From the NCBI GenBank assembly GCA_949547975.1, contig CATITW010000192.1, forward strand, positions 1-7,288: a stretch of 7,288 nucleotides of DNA, given 5' to 3'. Below the pieces are notes generated by a model. The model was not told the DNA's origin, made no database searches, and saw nothing but the letters and a program-made list of their open reading frames with translations. How positions within the stretch are numbered: the stretch's first letter is position 1; each line of letters opens with the position of its first letter. The DNA comes from Cryomorphaceae bacterium. GTDB taxonomy: Bacteria > Bacteroidota > Bacteroidia > Flavobacteriales > Schleiferiaceae. The translations under genes and the position numbers were made by a program. This document shows, in pieces, positions 7,142 to 7,288 of this stretch.

Positions 7142-7207
7142 ATAAAAAAGCCCCGATGATGTGCATCAAGGCTTTTCCTTGTAGACATTCTGGAGAAAAG
7201 GTCGAAG
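7142..7207. repeat. 66-nt structured repeat element, copy B
   Basis: The start is ATAAAAAAGCC. Next come 33 nt with a hairpin, then CATTCTGGAGAA, one variable base, and AGGTCGAAG (7186-7207). Every landmark lies exactly 1591 bp from its counterpart in copy A (5551-5616), while the 33-nt middle matches at only about half its positions. Confidence 0.7.
7146..7176. terminator. Probable bidirectional terminator inside repeat copy B
   Basis: AAAAGCC (7146-7152) pairs with GGCTTTT (7170-7176), and GATG (7155-7158) with CATC (7164-7167), across a CC/AA internal mismatch. The plus strand continues TTTTCCTT and the minus strand reads six T after the stem. The better T run is on the minus strand, so it could end a gene entering from the right edge. 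Confidence 0.6.
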
Positions 7208-7288
7208 GTTTAATTTCTTACCTAAATCCTGATTGAATAGATTTCATGGTTCCACTAGTGGGACAAAGCATTGCAATTCCTGACTTGC

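Larger units (their letters stand above)
7022..7288. other. Structured noncoding region to the right edge
   Basis: No convincing gene is seen in these 267 bp. The region holds an 8-bp inverted repeat (7066-7073 with 7098-7105), a TTCG-loop hairpin (7125-7140), repeat copy B with its terminator-like hairpin (7142-7207), and a 10-bp palindrome, CCACTAGTGG (7252-7261). The last 70 bp could be the edge of a gene on either strand, but the frames contradict each other and none is recognisable. Confidence 0.5.

Noticed and set aside
7252..7261. Perfect palindrome CCACTAGTGG.
   Set aside because: Ten bases with no second copy in the window and no promoter context. It may be chance.
7218..7288. A minus-strand frame ending at 7218 (…MKSIQSGFR then stop) and a plus-strand frame from ATG 7246 that both run off the right edge.
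   Set aside because: Both are under 25 codons, contradict each other, and match nothing I recognise. The T run of the hairpin at 7146-7176 weakly favours the minus-strand gene end, but not enough to call it.

Overview
The window looks like a chromosomal segment of a free-living, probably marine, Bacteroidota bacterium of the Flavobacteriia type. The reasons are a TonB-dependent receptor that opens with a carboxypeptidase-regulatory-like domain, lipoprotein signals of Bacteroidetes style, starts preceded by A-rich sequence rather than strong Shine-Dalgarno sites, and one exact match to the Bacteroidetes -7 promoter consensus TAnnTTTG. The genus cannot be told from this sequence.

Left part (1-5386), the phosphate-scavenging locus. 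The 3' end of a gene of uncertain function, perhaps SGNH-hydrolase-like, runs in from the left edge (3-290). It converges on a minus-strand secreted beta-propeller protein (338-1279). A 184-bp divergent intergenic region separates that gene from a large TonB-dependent outer-membrane receptor (1464-4202). A clear intrinsic terminator (4229-4262) follows the receptor, and only 13 bp later a beta-propeller phytase lipoprotein (4276-5325) begins. A very strong terminator (5354-5386) closes the unit. The simplest reading is a myo-inositol-hexakisphosphate (phytate) utilisation locus. The surface phytase releases phosphate and lower inositol phosphates, the receptor may import a product or ligand across the outer membrane, and the divergent propeller protein is a likely secreted accessory.

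Right part (5387-7288), an AT-richer accessory stretch. After a long gene-poor region comes a NYN (PIN-like)/LOTUS-type putative RNA-binding nuclease (5808-6566). It converges on a two-gene minus-strand pair of tiny membrane proteins (6839-7021 and 6647-6832). This module is bracketed by two directly oriented copies of one 66-nt element, at 5551-5616 and 7142-7207. Each copy is an A6-GCC start, a hairpin of different sequence in the same place, and a nearly invariant 22-nt tail, exactly 1591 bp apart. The repeat pair is the least explained structure in the window. It could mark a mobile cassette boundary, a dispersed structured element, or a family of conserved 3' ends.
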